DNA of 64,000 bases from CAYSPS01 sp964432975. Its GTDB lineage: Bacteria; Babelota; Babeliae; Babelales; UBA12409. The stretch lies in the NCBI GenBank assembly GCA_964432975.1, contig CAYSPS010000001.1, forward strand, positions 1 through 64,000. Reading direction: 5' to 3'. Shown piece after piece: positions 18,749 through 25,540 of the stretch. Under the pieces are notes generated by a model. It made no database searches and was not told the DNA's origin. It saw only the letters and a program-made list of their open reading frames with translations. Positions within the stretch are counted from its first letter, which is position 1. Each line of letters opens with the position of its first letter. A program made the translations under genes and the position numbers.

Positions 18749-19195
18749 ATGATTGTTTATTTATTGCAAGATGTTGAAAAACTCGGCTTAAAACATGAAA
18801 TGATAAAAGTAAGTGATGGTTATGCGCGTAATTTTTTATTCCCTCATGCTCTGGCACTTGAAATAACGCCGCAAAACCGTAGCCAGTATGAAAAGAGAGC
18901 AATTGAAGTAAAAGATAGAAAAAAAATTATTGAAAGCAAAACTTCTATGTTGGCCGAGCGTATCGGTTCTCTTGAGCTTATATTAAAACGAAAAATGCAT
19001 GATGATGGACAACTTTATGGGTCCGTCGGCCCTGGAGAAATTGCCGATTTGTTAGCGGCGCAAGGAGTTAAAGTTGCTAAAAATCAAGTGCTTTTTGATA
19101 AATCCATTAAAGAGCGCGGCAAATACAAAGTAACAATTAAACTTTCTTCGCAGTTACAACCGTCCTGTGCGGTTAACGTCGTTTCAGAAACATAG
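18749..19195 (+). CDS. rplI: 50S ribosomal protein L9
   Basis: Encodes 148 residues, the normal length of bL9. The N-terminal rRNA-binding domain reads MIVYLLQDVEKLGLKHEMIKV and continues with SDGYARNFLFP, as in other L9 proteins. A long connecting helix and a C-terminal domain containing GQLYGSVGPGEIADLL follow. The start at 18749 has AAAGGA six bases upstream; longer in-frame starts would add 32 non-homologous residues. It precedes dnaB, a common bacterial order. Confidence 0.97.
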   Translation: MIVYLLQDVEKLGLKHEMIKVSDGYARNFLFPHALALEITPQNRSQYEKRAIEVKDRKKIIESKTSMLAERIGSLELILKRKMHDDGQLYGSVGPGEIADLLAAQGVKVAKNQVLFDKSIKERGKYKVTIKLSSQLQPSCAVNVVSET

Positions 19196-19213
19196 TTTTT
19201 GTGTATATGGTGA

Positions 19214-20593
19214 GTGGTCGCGCACGTGAGCACGAATATTCGTACCGATACAGCGTCGAAAGCGTCTTTTGGATTTGGCAAAAATGTTCCAGCAAATCTT
19301 GAAGCTGAACGTGCCGTGCTTGGCGCAATCCTTTTGAATGATGGGGCGTTTAATCAGGTTGCTGAAATCATTGCCGCGCAAGATTTTTACCATCCGCCGC
19401 ATCAGATAATTTTTGCGGCGATGCAATCGTTGATGAGTAATCTCAAGCGTATTGATTTGGTTACGTTACAAGACGAGCTTTTGAAGCAGAAACAGCTAGA
19501 AGTTATCGGTGGTTCCGTATATTTAGTATCGCTACAAGAAGAAATTCCAGCACTTGGGATGATCGAATCTCATGCTTTTATCATTAAAGAAAAATCGGTG
19601 TTGCGTGAATTAATTAGTTCTGCAACGCGTATTATTAGTAGTTGTTACGAACAGCGTGAGCAACATATTAATGAAGTTATTGATCAAGCCGAGCAAGTTA
19701 TTTTTGAAGTTGCCAATAAAAGGAGCTCTCGTAGTTTTGTACAACTTGACTTGTGGCTTAAAAAAACATTCACCCATTTATCTGAAATCAAAAGTCATAG
19801 TGCCGGCATTACCGGTTTGCCAACGGGGTTTAAGCGCCTTGATACGATGACCTCCGGCCTACAACGCGGTGATCTAATTATTTTGGCAGCGCGCCCTTCG
19901 ATGGGCAAAACAGCTCTTGCACTTAATGTTGCGCTCAAAAGCGCGCTTGAAGGATTTTCGGTTGCTGTTTTTTCACTTGAAATGCCGGCAGAACAATTAA
20001 TTGTGCGTATTTTATCTGCAGAAGCATCGATCGCTCATCAAAAAATTCGCAATGCAACGATTAGCTCAGATGAATGGCTTAATTTAACAAATGCAGCCGT
20101 CAAATTAGCCGATTTAAAGTTTTTTATTGATGATTCTGCCGGTTTGAGCATTCTTGATGTGCGAACGCGTGCACGAAAAATAAAGGCCGAGCATAATATT
20201 GATTTATTTATTGTTGATTATGTGCAACTGCTCCATTCCACCAAAAAGCACGAAAATCGACATCAAGAAGTTTCTGAAATTTCTCGAGCACTCAAAAATT
20301 TAGCGAAAGAGCTTAATGTGCCCATTTTGGCATTATCACAGCTTTCTCGTGCGGTAGAGGGTCGCGTTGATAAGCGTCCAATGATGTCTGATTTGCGCGA
20401 ATCTGGTGCTCTTGAACAGGACGCCGATGTCATTATGTTTTTGTATCGAGATATTGTGTACAACCCTGAGACGGAAAATCCACAACTTGCTGAATTAATT
20501 ATTGGCAAGCAGCGCAATGGCCCGACTGGGACGTTATTTTTGAATTTTGAACGTGAGCTTACAACATTTGTTGATGGTGATTTTGAATATTAA
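19214..20593 (+). CDS. dnaB: Replicative DNA helicase DnaB
   Basis: The hexameric helicase that unwinds DNA at the replication fork. It has an N-terminal collar domain (NLEAERAVLGAILL), a linker helix, and a RecA-like ATPase with Walker A AARPSMGKTALAL near residue 230 and Walker B-like IDLFIVDYVQLL near 338. SQLSRAVEGR and the C-terminal arginine-containing loop are also present. At about 459 residues the length is normal. The start is a GTG; GTG at 19214 and at 19226 are both possible, with no strong ribosome binding site for either. It follows rplI. Confidence 0.96.
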   Translation: MVAHVSTNIRTDTASKASFGFGKNVPANLEAERAVLGAILLNDGAFNQVAEIIAAQDFYHPPHQIIFAAMQSLMSNLKRIDLVTLQDELLKQKQLEVIGGSVYLVSLQEEIPALGMIESHAFIIKEKSVLRELISSATRIISSCYEQREQHINEVIDQAEQVIFEVANKRSSRSFVQLDLWLKKTFTHLSEIKSHSAGITGLPTGFKRLDTMTSGLQRGDLIILAARPSMGKTALALNVALKSALEGFSVAVFSLEMPAEQLIVRILSAEASIAHQKIRNATISSDEWLNLTNAAVKLADLKFFIDDSAGLSILDVRTRARKIKAEHNIDLFIVDYVQLLHSTKKHENRHQEVSEISRALKNLAKELNVPILALSQLSRAVEGRVDKRPMMSDLRESGALEQDADVIMFLYRDIVYNPETENPQLAELIIGKQRNGPTGTLFLNFERELTTFVDGDFEY

Positions 20594-20622
20594 CTTTGTG
20601 CAAATTTCAGTATGAGGAACAT

Positions 20623-21300
20623 ATGTCATACGTCACTCGTGCAACTTTTGGTATTTTTTTATTGGCGCATAACTTACTTGGTGCATCTATTGGAAAATTT
20701 GCGTTGGAATACTTTAAACATCCAACACAAGTGGGTGCACTCTTTGAATGTTCACAGACAACAGCACAAGAATTGCTCCGCTATGCGCAACAACTTCCAT
20801 TATCGCGTCACATTATAGAACTTGGTGCTGGTATGGGTTCTATTACAAAAGTAATTGTTGAACAGTTAAAGCCGGGTGATGAGTTAGATGTTATCGAGAT
20901 TAATCCAAAATATTGTGTTCATTTGCGTTCACTTTTTCCCCAGCAAAAATATAAAAATGTACACATTCATTGTGTTGATGTTTTAGAATTTGCACGTGAG
21001 CACTATTATGATGCGGTCATTTGCACATTGCCATTTAACTTATTTGATGCCGGGCTTATTGTACGCATGCAAGAAAAAATCAAAAACCTGGTGAAAAAAG
21101 ATGCATATTTTTCGTATGTTGAATATTCGGTATTGCCACAAATACGTGCATTTTTAACCATTGATCATACACAGGCCCGATTGCTTCAGGAACGGGCTGA
21201 GCTTATGCAAAAATTTAAACAAAAATATCTCATTAAAACAACATTTGTCATGCGCAACCTATTTCCGCTTCATGTTCATCACCTTAAAATTAACACATAG
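20623..21300 (+). CDS. SAM-dependent methyltransferase with N-terminal export/anchor signal (PmtA-like)
   Basis: Encodes 225 residues. The first 20 or so (MSYVTRATFGIFLLAHNLLGA) look like a signal peptide or anchor. The enzyme core contains the SAM-binding motif IIELGAGMGSITKVIVEQL (about residues 63-81), an acidic residue after the second strand (DVIEINP) and ICTLPFNLF. The arrangement FxxHPTQVGALFxCS before the SAM motif resembles phospholipid N-methyltransferases of the PmtA type, more than rRNA dimethylases. The start at 20623 is supported by GAGGAA upstream. It sits between dnaB and ruvC. A membrane-lipid substrate would fit the anchor; another small-molecule or protein substrate cannot be excluded. 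Confidence 0.7.
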   Translation: MSYVTRATFGIFLLAHNLLGASIGKFALEYFKHPTQVGALFECSQTTAQELLRYAQQLPLSRHIIELGAGMGSITKVIVEQLKPGDELDVIEINPKYCVHLRSLFPQQKYKNVHIHCVDVLEFAREHYYDAVICTLPFNLFDAGLIVRMQEKIKNLVKKDAYFSYVEYSVLPQIRAFLTIDHTQARLLQERAELMQKFKQKYLIKTTFVMRNLFPLHVHHLKINT

Positions 21301-21308
21301 GTGCAGCT

Positions 21309-21803
21309 ATTGTTATTTTAGGACTTGACCTTGGCACACGCTATACGGGATATGCCGTGCTTGTCGAGCAACACGAGCAAATACAACTTCTTGCATGCAA
21401 TGTACTTGTATTATCGAGTTCTGCTGATCTTGCCGAACGTTTGCATACATTTTTTTTCTTTTTTGATGCATGCATACGGCAATTGCAGGTAAGTGATCTT
21501 GCGCTTGAGACACCATTTTTAGGGAAAAATGCACAAAATTTTTTAAAGCTCGGTTATTTGCGTGGTATTGCATATGTACTTGCGTATGAACACAAATTAC
21601 GCATACATGAATATGCTCCATGCGAAATTAAACGTGCTGTTACCGGCTATGGCGGGGCACCTAAAGATCAGGTTGCACATGTATTATGGCAACTTTTTCC
21701 TCATTTGCCGCATAATTTAAAAGAAGACGCAACTGATGCACTTGCTGTCGCATTATGTGCGCAATGGAAAAATCGACTGCATGTATTTTTTAAAAATCAT
21801 TAA
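21309..21803 (+). CDS. ruvC: Holliday junction resolvase RuvC, probably starting at ATT
   Basis: RuvC cuts Holliday junctions. The conserved N-terminus ILGLDLGTRYTGYAV is encoded from 21315. The only ATG/GTG/TTG start in this frame after the upstream stop is the GTG at 21357, which would remove the first catalytic aspartate. ATT at 21309, preceded by AGGTG at 21299-21303, gives a 164-residue protein. In it the four catalytic acids fall at D7, E67 (ALETPF), D140 and D143 (DATDAL), almost exactly as in E. coli RuvC (7, 66, 138, 141). So a rare ATT start is likely. A sequencing error upstream is the alternative. A degraded copy of its 3' end lies at 22692-22838. Confidence 0.9.
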   Translation: MVILGLDLGTRYTGYAVLVEQHEQIQLLACNVLVLSSSADLAERLHTFFFFFDACIRQLQVSDLALETPFLGKNAQNFLKLGYLRGIAYVLAYEHKLRIHEYAPCEIKRAVTGYGGAPKDQVAHVLWQLFPHLPHNLKEDATDALAVALCAQWKNRLHVFFKNH

Positions 21804-21850
21804 CAAGTATTTTTTATCATCAATTTTCTTGACGATGTTCTATCCATGGC
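21702..21850 (+). repeat. Direct repeat copy A: ruvC 3' end and following bases
   Basis: This stretch matches 22692-22838. The best core is 37 bases (21705-21741 against 22695-22731) with two mismatches. Weaker similarity continues through the ruvC stop and about 45 bases beyond. The pentapeptide-repeat gene lies between the two copies. Confidence 0.8.
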
Positions 21851-21851
21851 A

Positions 21852-21880
21852 TTTACATGGCCCACCGTTGCCCGAAAAAA
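21852..21880 (+). repeat. Short remnant matching the inside of the 158-residue gene
   Basis: CATTTACAT and ACCGTTGCCCGAAAA, five bases apart, recur with the same spacing at 23084-23112 inside the downstream gene at 22933. This suggests that a second, mostly deleted copy of that gene once followed ruvC directly. Confidence 0.55.
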
Positions 21881-21897
21881 TTCTTGCAACAATTCTT

Positions 21898-21927
21898 GTT
21901 TTTTAGTAAACAGATTTGCTATTATTA
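21898..21927 (+). promoter_or_regulatory. Possible promoter of the pentapeptide-repeat gene
   Basis: TTGTTT and TATTAT separated by 18 bases, about 40 bases upstream of the start codon. The -35 element is imperfect. Confidence 0.4.
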
Positions 21928-21967
21928 ATTTAATTAGCAACCGAAATCATAAAAAAAGGAGTGTGTT

Positions 21968-22645
21968 ATGGATGGACGATTGATTTTATCGCTGCTACTG
22001 CTCGGTGGCATTGGGGCAACTCATGCGTTTAATCCGGATGATTTGGCAAAACTTTTAAAGAGCAAAGTTTGCCCGAAGTGCGATTTATCTGAAGCCGATT
22101 TGCAAAAAGCCAATTTGAGTAGCGCAGATTTGCGGGAAGCCAATTTGCAAGTAGCCCAGTTGCCAGGCGCCAATTTGTCTGAGGCCGATTTATATAGAGC
22201 CGATTTGCAAGGAGCTCTTTTGCAAAAAACCAATTTGTCTGAAGCCGATTTGTATGGAGCGGATTTGCGAGGGGCCAATTTGCGGGAAGCCAACTTGTCT
22301 GAGGCCGATTTGCCTAGCTCCACTTTGATAGGAGCCAATTTGCGGGAAGCCAATTTGTCTGAAGCCGAGTTGTATGGAGCCAATGCGCAAGGCGTCGATT
22401 TGTCTGGCGCCAATTTGCAAAAAACAAGTTTGCGAGGAGCCGTCTTGCAAGGAGCCAATTTGCGGGAAACCAATTTGTCTGAAGCCGATTTGTATAGAGC
22501 CGATTTGTCTAAAGCAGATTTTCAAGGTGCCGATTTGTCTAACGCCAATTTGCGAGGAGCCGATTGGTATAAAGCTCAGTGCGATGCCCACACCACGTTG
22601 CCTGACGGTTATGCATGCAGTGATGGTTTTGTAAAAAAGGCATAA
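21968..22645 (+). CDS. Exported pentapeptide-repeat protein
   Basis: Encodes 225 residues. A signal peptide (residues 1-20, ending ATHAF) is followed by a CPKC pair. Then about 30 tandem pentapeptide repeats of the A(D/N)Lxx type run from residue 39 to about 200 (for example SEADLYGADLRGANL), followed by a short tail with two cysteines. Such repeats fold as a right-handed quadrilateral beta-helix, and some mimic DNA; the export signal argues against a role on the bacterium's own gyrase. AAAGGAG precedes the start. At the DNA level the repeat is nearly exact in places, so it can expand or contract. It is flanked by direct repeats of the ruvC end, suggesting arrival by duplication or insertion. 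Confidence 0.88.
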   Translation: MDGRLILSLLLLGGIGATHAFNPDDLAKLLKSKVCPKCDLSEADLQKANLSSADLREANLQVAQLPGANLSEADLYRADLQGALLQKTNLSEADLYGADLRGANLREANLSEADLPSSTLIGANLREANLSEAELYGANAQGVDLSGANLQKTSLRGAVLQGANLRETNLSEADLYRADLSKADFQGADLSNANLRGADWYKAQCDAHTTLPDGYACSDGFVKKA

Positions 22646-22665
22646 ACCATTTCGTTGTTGCGAAA

Positions 22666-22690
22666 AAGGCCCGGTTAAAAGCCGGGCCTT
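22666..22690 (+). terminator. Hairpin downstream of the pentapeptide-repeat gene
   Basis: Nine-base-pair GC-rich stem (AAGGCCCGG against CCGGGCCTT) with a seven-base loop, 20 bases after the stop codon. No long T-run follows, so termination may be partial. Confidence 0.6.
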
Positions 22691-22691
22691 C

Positions 22692-22838
22692 CACTTGCCG
22701 CATAATTTGAAAGAAGATGCAACTGATGCACGGGTGTCGCACGCTGTACACAACGAAAAAGTCGATTGCATGCACTTTTCAAAAAGCGTTGATGAGAGTT
22801 CTTTATAATCAACCTTTTCGGTGCTATTCTATTTATGA
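22692..22838 (+). pseudogene. Degraded duplicate of the ruvC 3' end (direct repeat copy B)
   Basis: The bases encode a recognisable but frameshifted version of the RuvC C-terminus (LPHNLKEDATDA), matching 21702-21850 and continuing past the former stop codon. No intact reading frame remains. It shows that a segment containing the end of ruvC was duplicated here. Confidence 0.75.
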
Positions 22839-22932
22839 GCCGCGGAAGCAGAAAACATTGATTTGCGGGCAAAAATTTTTGTATACTCCTTTTTGATATG
22901 ATCGGAAGCGGCTTTTGAATATATGAGGGCGT

Positions 22933-23409
22933 ATGGAACAGTTTTTTGTACGGTCCCGATCAACGACACGTATGCATCCATCAATCTTTTTGGCACGCAA
23001 GAAAGTCTACGCAGCGCAGCTGGATGAAAATGAAGTGCTTGAGCTGTGTGATATTTTTCTTAAGCCTGGAATTCACGGCATTACATTTACATCGCTTACC
23101 GTTGCCCGAAAAGTTGTTGATTCTTTTATCGAGCACTTAACGTGTTACCATGCCATCGGTTATATCGATCGCATTGGCGCTCACCACCACAAAGGATTAA
23201 ATCTTTATGAATTTTTTGCACATTACTCCTGTGATGAACAATTAGGTCCTGCACTAGAAATATTTTTTTTGGAACAATTTTGCTATGACTTTATTTGGAT
23301 CGTGTATCCGAAATACCAAGTAGCAACAACATTTATTCAAAAATTTCTTGACGGCGTTCTTGAGTTTCAGATAGATCGCAAAATTCCTATTGTGTTTGTG
23401 AGTTCCTAA
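22933..23409 (+). CDS. Unknown 158-residue protein
   Basis: Encodes a soluble, cytosolic-looking protein with no signal peptide. It has an aromatic- and histidine-rich middle (RIGAHHHKGLNLYEFF) and a hydrophobic C-terminal half with FFLEQFCYDFIWIVYPKY. No motif I recognise. It is followed 12 bases later by a small cysteine-rich gene in the same direction, so the two are probably co-transcribed. A short fragment of this gene recurs just after ruvC (21852-21880). Confidence 0.6.
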   Translation: MEQFFVRSRSTTRMHPSIFLARKKVYAAQLDENEVLELCDIFLKPGIHGITFTSLTVARKVVDSFIEHLTCYHAIGYIDRIGAHHHKGLNLYEFFAHYSCDEQLGPALEIFFLEQFCYDFIWIVYPKYQVATTFIQKFLDGVLEFQIDRKIPIVFVSS

Positions 23410-23421
23410 AAAGGAGTTCTT

Positions 23422-23568
23422 ATGGACGAAATGAAATGCACGGCCTGTTCCATGCCAATGAAAGAATGGCAAAAGTGTTCGTGTTCGCCACATCTCTGCC
23501 ATCATTGTTGCACGTGCAAGCAAGATTGTTCTTGTGGATGTAAAAAGAAAGAAAAGAGTAAGAAATAA
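23422..23568 (+). CDS. Small cysteine-rich protein, possible metal binder
   Basis: Encodes 48 residues with an AAGGAG ribosome binding site six bases before the ATG. Twelve cysteines are present, in pairs and clusters (CTAC, CSC, CHHCCTC, CSCGC), with two adjacent histidines and a lysine-rich C-terminus. The composition suggests a zinc- or copper-binding peptide of metallothionein type, but no known family was recognised. It lies in tandem with the 158-residue gene and is closed by a strong terminator, which supports it as a real gene. Confidence 0.75.
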   Translation: MDEMKCTACSMPMKEWQKCSCSPHLCHHCCTCKQDCSCGCKKKEKSKK

Positions 23569-23572
23569 AAAA

Positions 23573-23596
23573 GGGCCCCAACTGGGGCCCTTTTTT
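23573..23596. terminator. Strong rho-independent terminator
   Basis: GGGCCCC and GGGGCCC form a seven-base-pair all-GC stem with an AACT loop, flanked by six A upstream and six T downstream. It can work in both directions. It ends the 158-residue/cysteine-rich transcript. Confidence 0.93.
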
Positions 23597-23637
23597 ATGA
23601 ATGTTTGCGTCGCATAATATATATTATGTAACTTTTA

Positions 23638-23802
23638 CTATCTAGAAGGAAGAGCCCCCGGCGGGCAGTTTTGATTTTCAGCCCAAACTACACACCCACT
23701 TATAACGCCTGGTATTTCTCCACAACACATTTTCCCAAAATTATCAACTACATAGAAGCAAGAAACAATCAGGGTGATATAAACAAACATCCGTACCATC
23801 AT
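23638..23802 (-). CDS. Small membrane or exported cysteine-containing protein
   Basis: Encodes 54 residues from the ATG at 23802, which has GGGAG six bases upstream. A hydrophobic N-terminus (MMVRMFVYITLIVSCFYVV) acts as signal or anchor. The short outer part contains CC, C and C residues and a Pro/Gly-rich end. Transcription from its own promoter would run towards the strong terminator at 23573-23596. No family recognised; it may be one of several small exported peptides in this genome. Confidence 0.5.
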   Translation of the reverse strand: MMVRMFVYITLIVSCFYVVDNFGKMCCGEIPGVISGCVVWAENQNCPPGALPSR

Positions 23803-23918
23803 AGCACTTCTCCCTTGTCTTTTTGACATCCGTTTAGTCTCTCAAGCTTTTTATTTACCATAGCAAATATCGCATTCAACTTGCAATACTTTTATTATTT
23901 TTTATAAATCTTTGTTAC

Positions 23919-23962
23919 ATAAAAACAAACCACCGCATTGACGGTTGAGGTCAATGCGGTGG
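23919..23962 (-). terminator. Terminator of the dnaN-recF transcript
   Basis: A perfect 13-base-pair stem (CCACCGCATTGAC against GTCAATGCGGTGG) with a seven-base loop. Read on the minus strand it is followed by a T-rich tract. It lies about 105 bases past the recF stop. Confidence 0.88.
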
Positions 23963-24069
23963 AAAAAAGGAGAGTAGTAATGAAGCCTTGTTAATATGAA
24001 CCACCTAAGGTGGCCCATAACTTAGTATGCTTAATCCATCAAAAATGTCAAGAACGCAATCTTTTATTT

Positions 24070-25203
24070 TTAAAAAACATTATTGTGAATATTTTTGTCG
24101 AGCAAGCCGCAGCTCTGATTTGTTACCGTATCAAGGTCAATAGACAAGCATGAAGAGCCAAGTGCGTTCATTAATGCTCCCGAAGGATAAGCCGAGGACA
24201 CAATCAATTGACACTTGAGGTTAAAAAGCACACACATCAGTTGTTCCAGATGCTGCTTATCAAAGTCAGCCATTACATCATCAAGTACCAAGATAACACG
24301 TTGACTTTCATTGAGCAAGAATCTTGCAACTGCAAGCTTGAGCAGTATCACCAAAATACGCTGCTGACCGCGCGAAGCGAACAGGCGCGCGCCATGGCCA
24401 TTCAATTCTAAACAGAGATCATCAAGATGTGCTCCGAAAAGTGTCCGCTGAGCTTCTTTCTCACGTACACGTAAATACGGATGATTTTTAAACAATTCTT
24501 CAGCAGATTCTTCATGAATGCGGTGTGCAACATAGGTAATTTTTATTGAAGGCAACGCTAAAGGGGTATGCTTTAAAAGCAGCTCCACCTGCTCAAAGAG
24601 ATGATTAAGGACCAGCCGCCGCCTTTGTCGGATAACGTTACTTAATAGCACCAACTTTTGCGTCCACACCCAAAAACATTCCTCATCAAAATTACCCCCC
24701 AAAAATAACAACCTATTACGCTGTTCAAGCGTTTTTCTATAAGAACGCACCGTCTCATAATAGTGATAATCATAGGCAATAATCGCCTGATCCAAAAAAA
24801 AACGACGGCTTTCCGGCCCACCCTGCACCAATGCATTGTCGTATTCAGTTATAGGCACAACACGCGCAAGCCGCCAATTCTCATTTGAAGCGGCTACTAA
24901 CTTGCCATCCAAGCGTACTGCACGACGCGTTTGGGCCAAAGTTATATGCACACGTGAGCATGTTTCATCAGGCAGTATATAGGAAACTTGAAGCGCGCTT
25001 ACAGATTTCCCATGTGCAATAAGTTCTTTAGGTGAAGCATTTCGAAATGAATGCGCACAACTACTATAAACCAATGCCTCTAAAATTGTTGTTTTCCCAG
25101 AACCGTTTGCACCCGTTAAAAAAATAACTGGTGCACCAAGCGTAAGATGCAATTGAGAAAAACACCGGAACTGATACAGCTGTAGCTGTTGTATGCAAAC
25201 CAT
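24070..25203 (-). CDS. recF: DNA replication and repair protein RecF
   Basis: RecF is an SMC-like ATPase that helps load RecA at gaps. Walker A GANGSGKTT is at residues 31-39. DNALVQGGPESRRFFLD, the signature ASRGQQRIL and the Walker B/D-loop LVLDDVMADFD are all present. At 377 residues the length is normal. The ATG at 25203 is chosen because GAGGTG lies six bases upstream; two nearby in-frame starts overlap that site. It lies downstream of dnaN on the same strand, the usual neighbour, but dnaA is not in this window. Confidence 0.95.
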   Translation of the reverse strand: MVCIQQLQLYQFRCFSQLHLTLGAPVIFLTGANGSGKTTILEALVYSSCAHSFRNASPKELIAHGKSVSALQVSYILPDETCSRVHITLAQTRRAVRLDGKLVAASNENWRLARVVPITEYDNALVQGGPESRRFFLDQAIIAYDYHYYETVRSYRKTLEQRNRLLFLGGNFDEECFWVWTQKLVLLSNVIRQRRRLVLNHLFEQVELLLKHTPLALPSIKITYVAHRIHEESAEELFKNHPYLRVREKEAQRTLFGAHLDDLCLELNGHGARLFASRGQQRILVILLKLAVARFLLNESQRVILVLDDVMADFDKQHLEQLMCVLFNLKCQLIVSSAYPSGALMNALGSSCLSIDLDTVTNQSCGLLDKNIHNNVF

Positions 25204-25366
25204 TTTCATCACCTCTCATTATTTTAACGGGGAAATATAAACTTCGGTAGTTGCATCGTTATTTGCAAAAATTTAAAAATTACTAAGAAATCATTGATTT
25301 TTCCACAAAAGAAATAATAAACTTGAAGTGTAATCTCTATATTTAACCAAAAAAGGAGAATTTCTT

Positions 25367-25534
25367 ATGAAAAAGTGGTCGATAATCTTGCTCATCAGCG
25401 GCGCGGCTGCATTGTCACTTTCATTGCTGATTATTAAAGTATTTTCACAAGCCACACTCCGTCAACAGCCTGGACAGCAAAACCAAACCACAAGCTGCAC
25501 CTTTCTGCACCCCTGCAACCCTTCACCAAAATAA
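25367..25534 (+). CDS. Small membrane/exported peptide between recF and dnaN
   Basis: Encodes 55 residues. AAGGAG lies eight bases before the ATG. The N-terminus MKKWSIILLISGAAALSLSLLII is a signal or membrane anchor. The outer part is Gln/Pro-rich with two cysteines (SCTFLHPC). It runs opposite to dnaN and recF and its stop lies six bases from the dnaN stop. No family recognised. The ribosome binding site and clear anchor support a real gene. Confidence 0.55.
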   Translation: MKKWSIILLISGAAALSLSLLIIKVFSQATLRQQPGQQNQTTSCTFLHPCNPSPK

Positions 25535-25540
25535 AAGCTG

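Noticed and set aside
9963..20607. Identical 13-base motif TTTGTGCAAATTT upstream of genes at 10005 and 20623
   Set aside because: Chance 13-base matches are expected dozens of times in 64 kb, and no third well-placed copy was found.
22021..22771. Long antisense frames over the pentapeptide-repeat gene
   Set aside because: They are repeats of the sense codons read backwards, without ribosome binding sites or signal sequences; the plus-strand frame has both.
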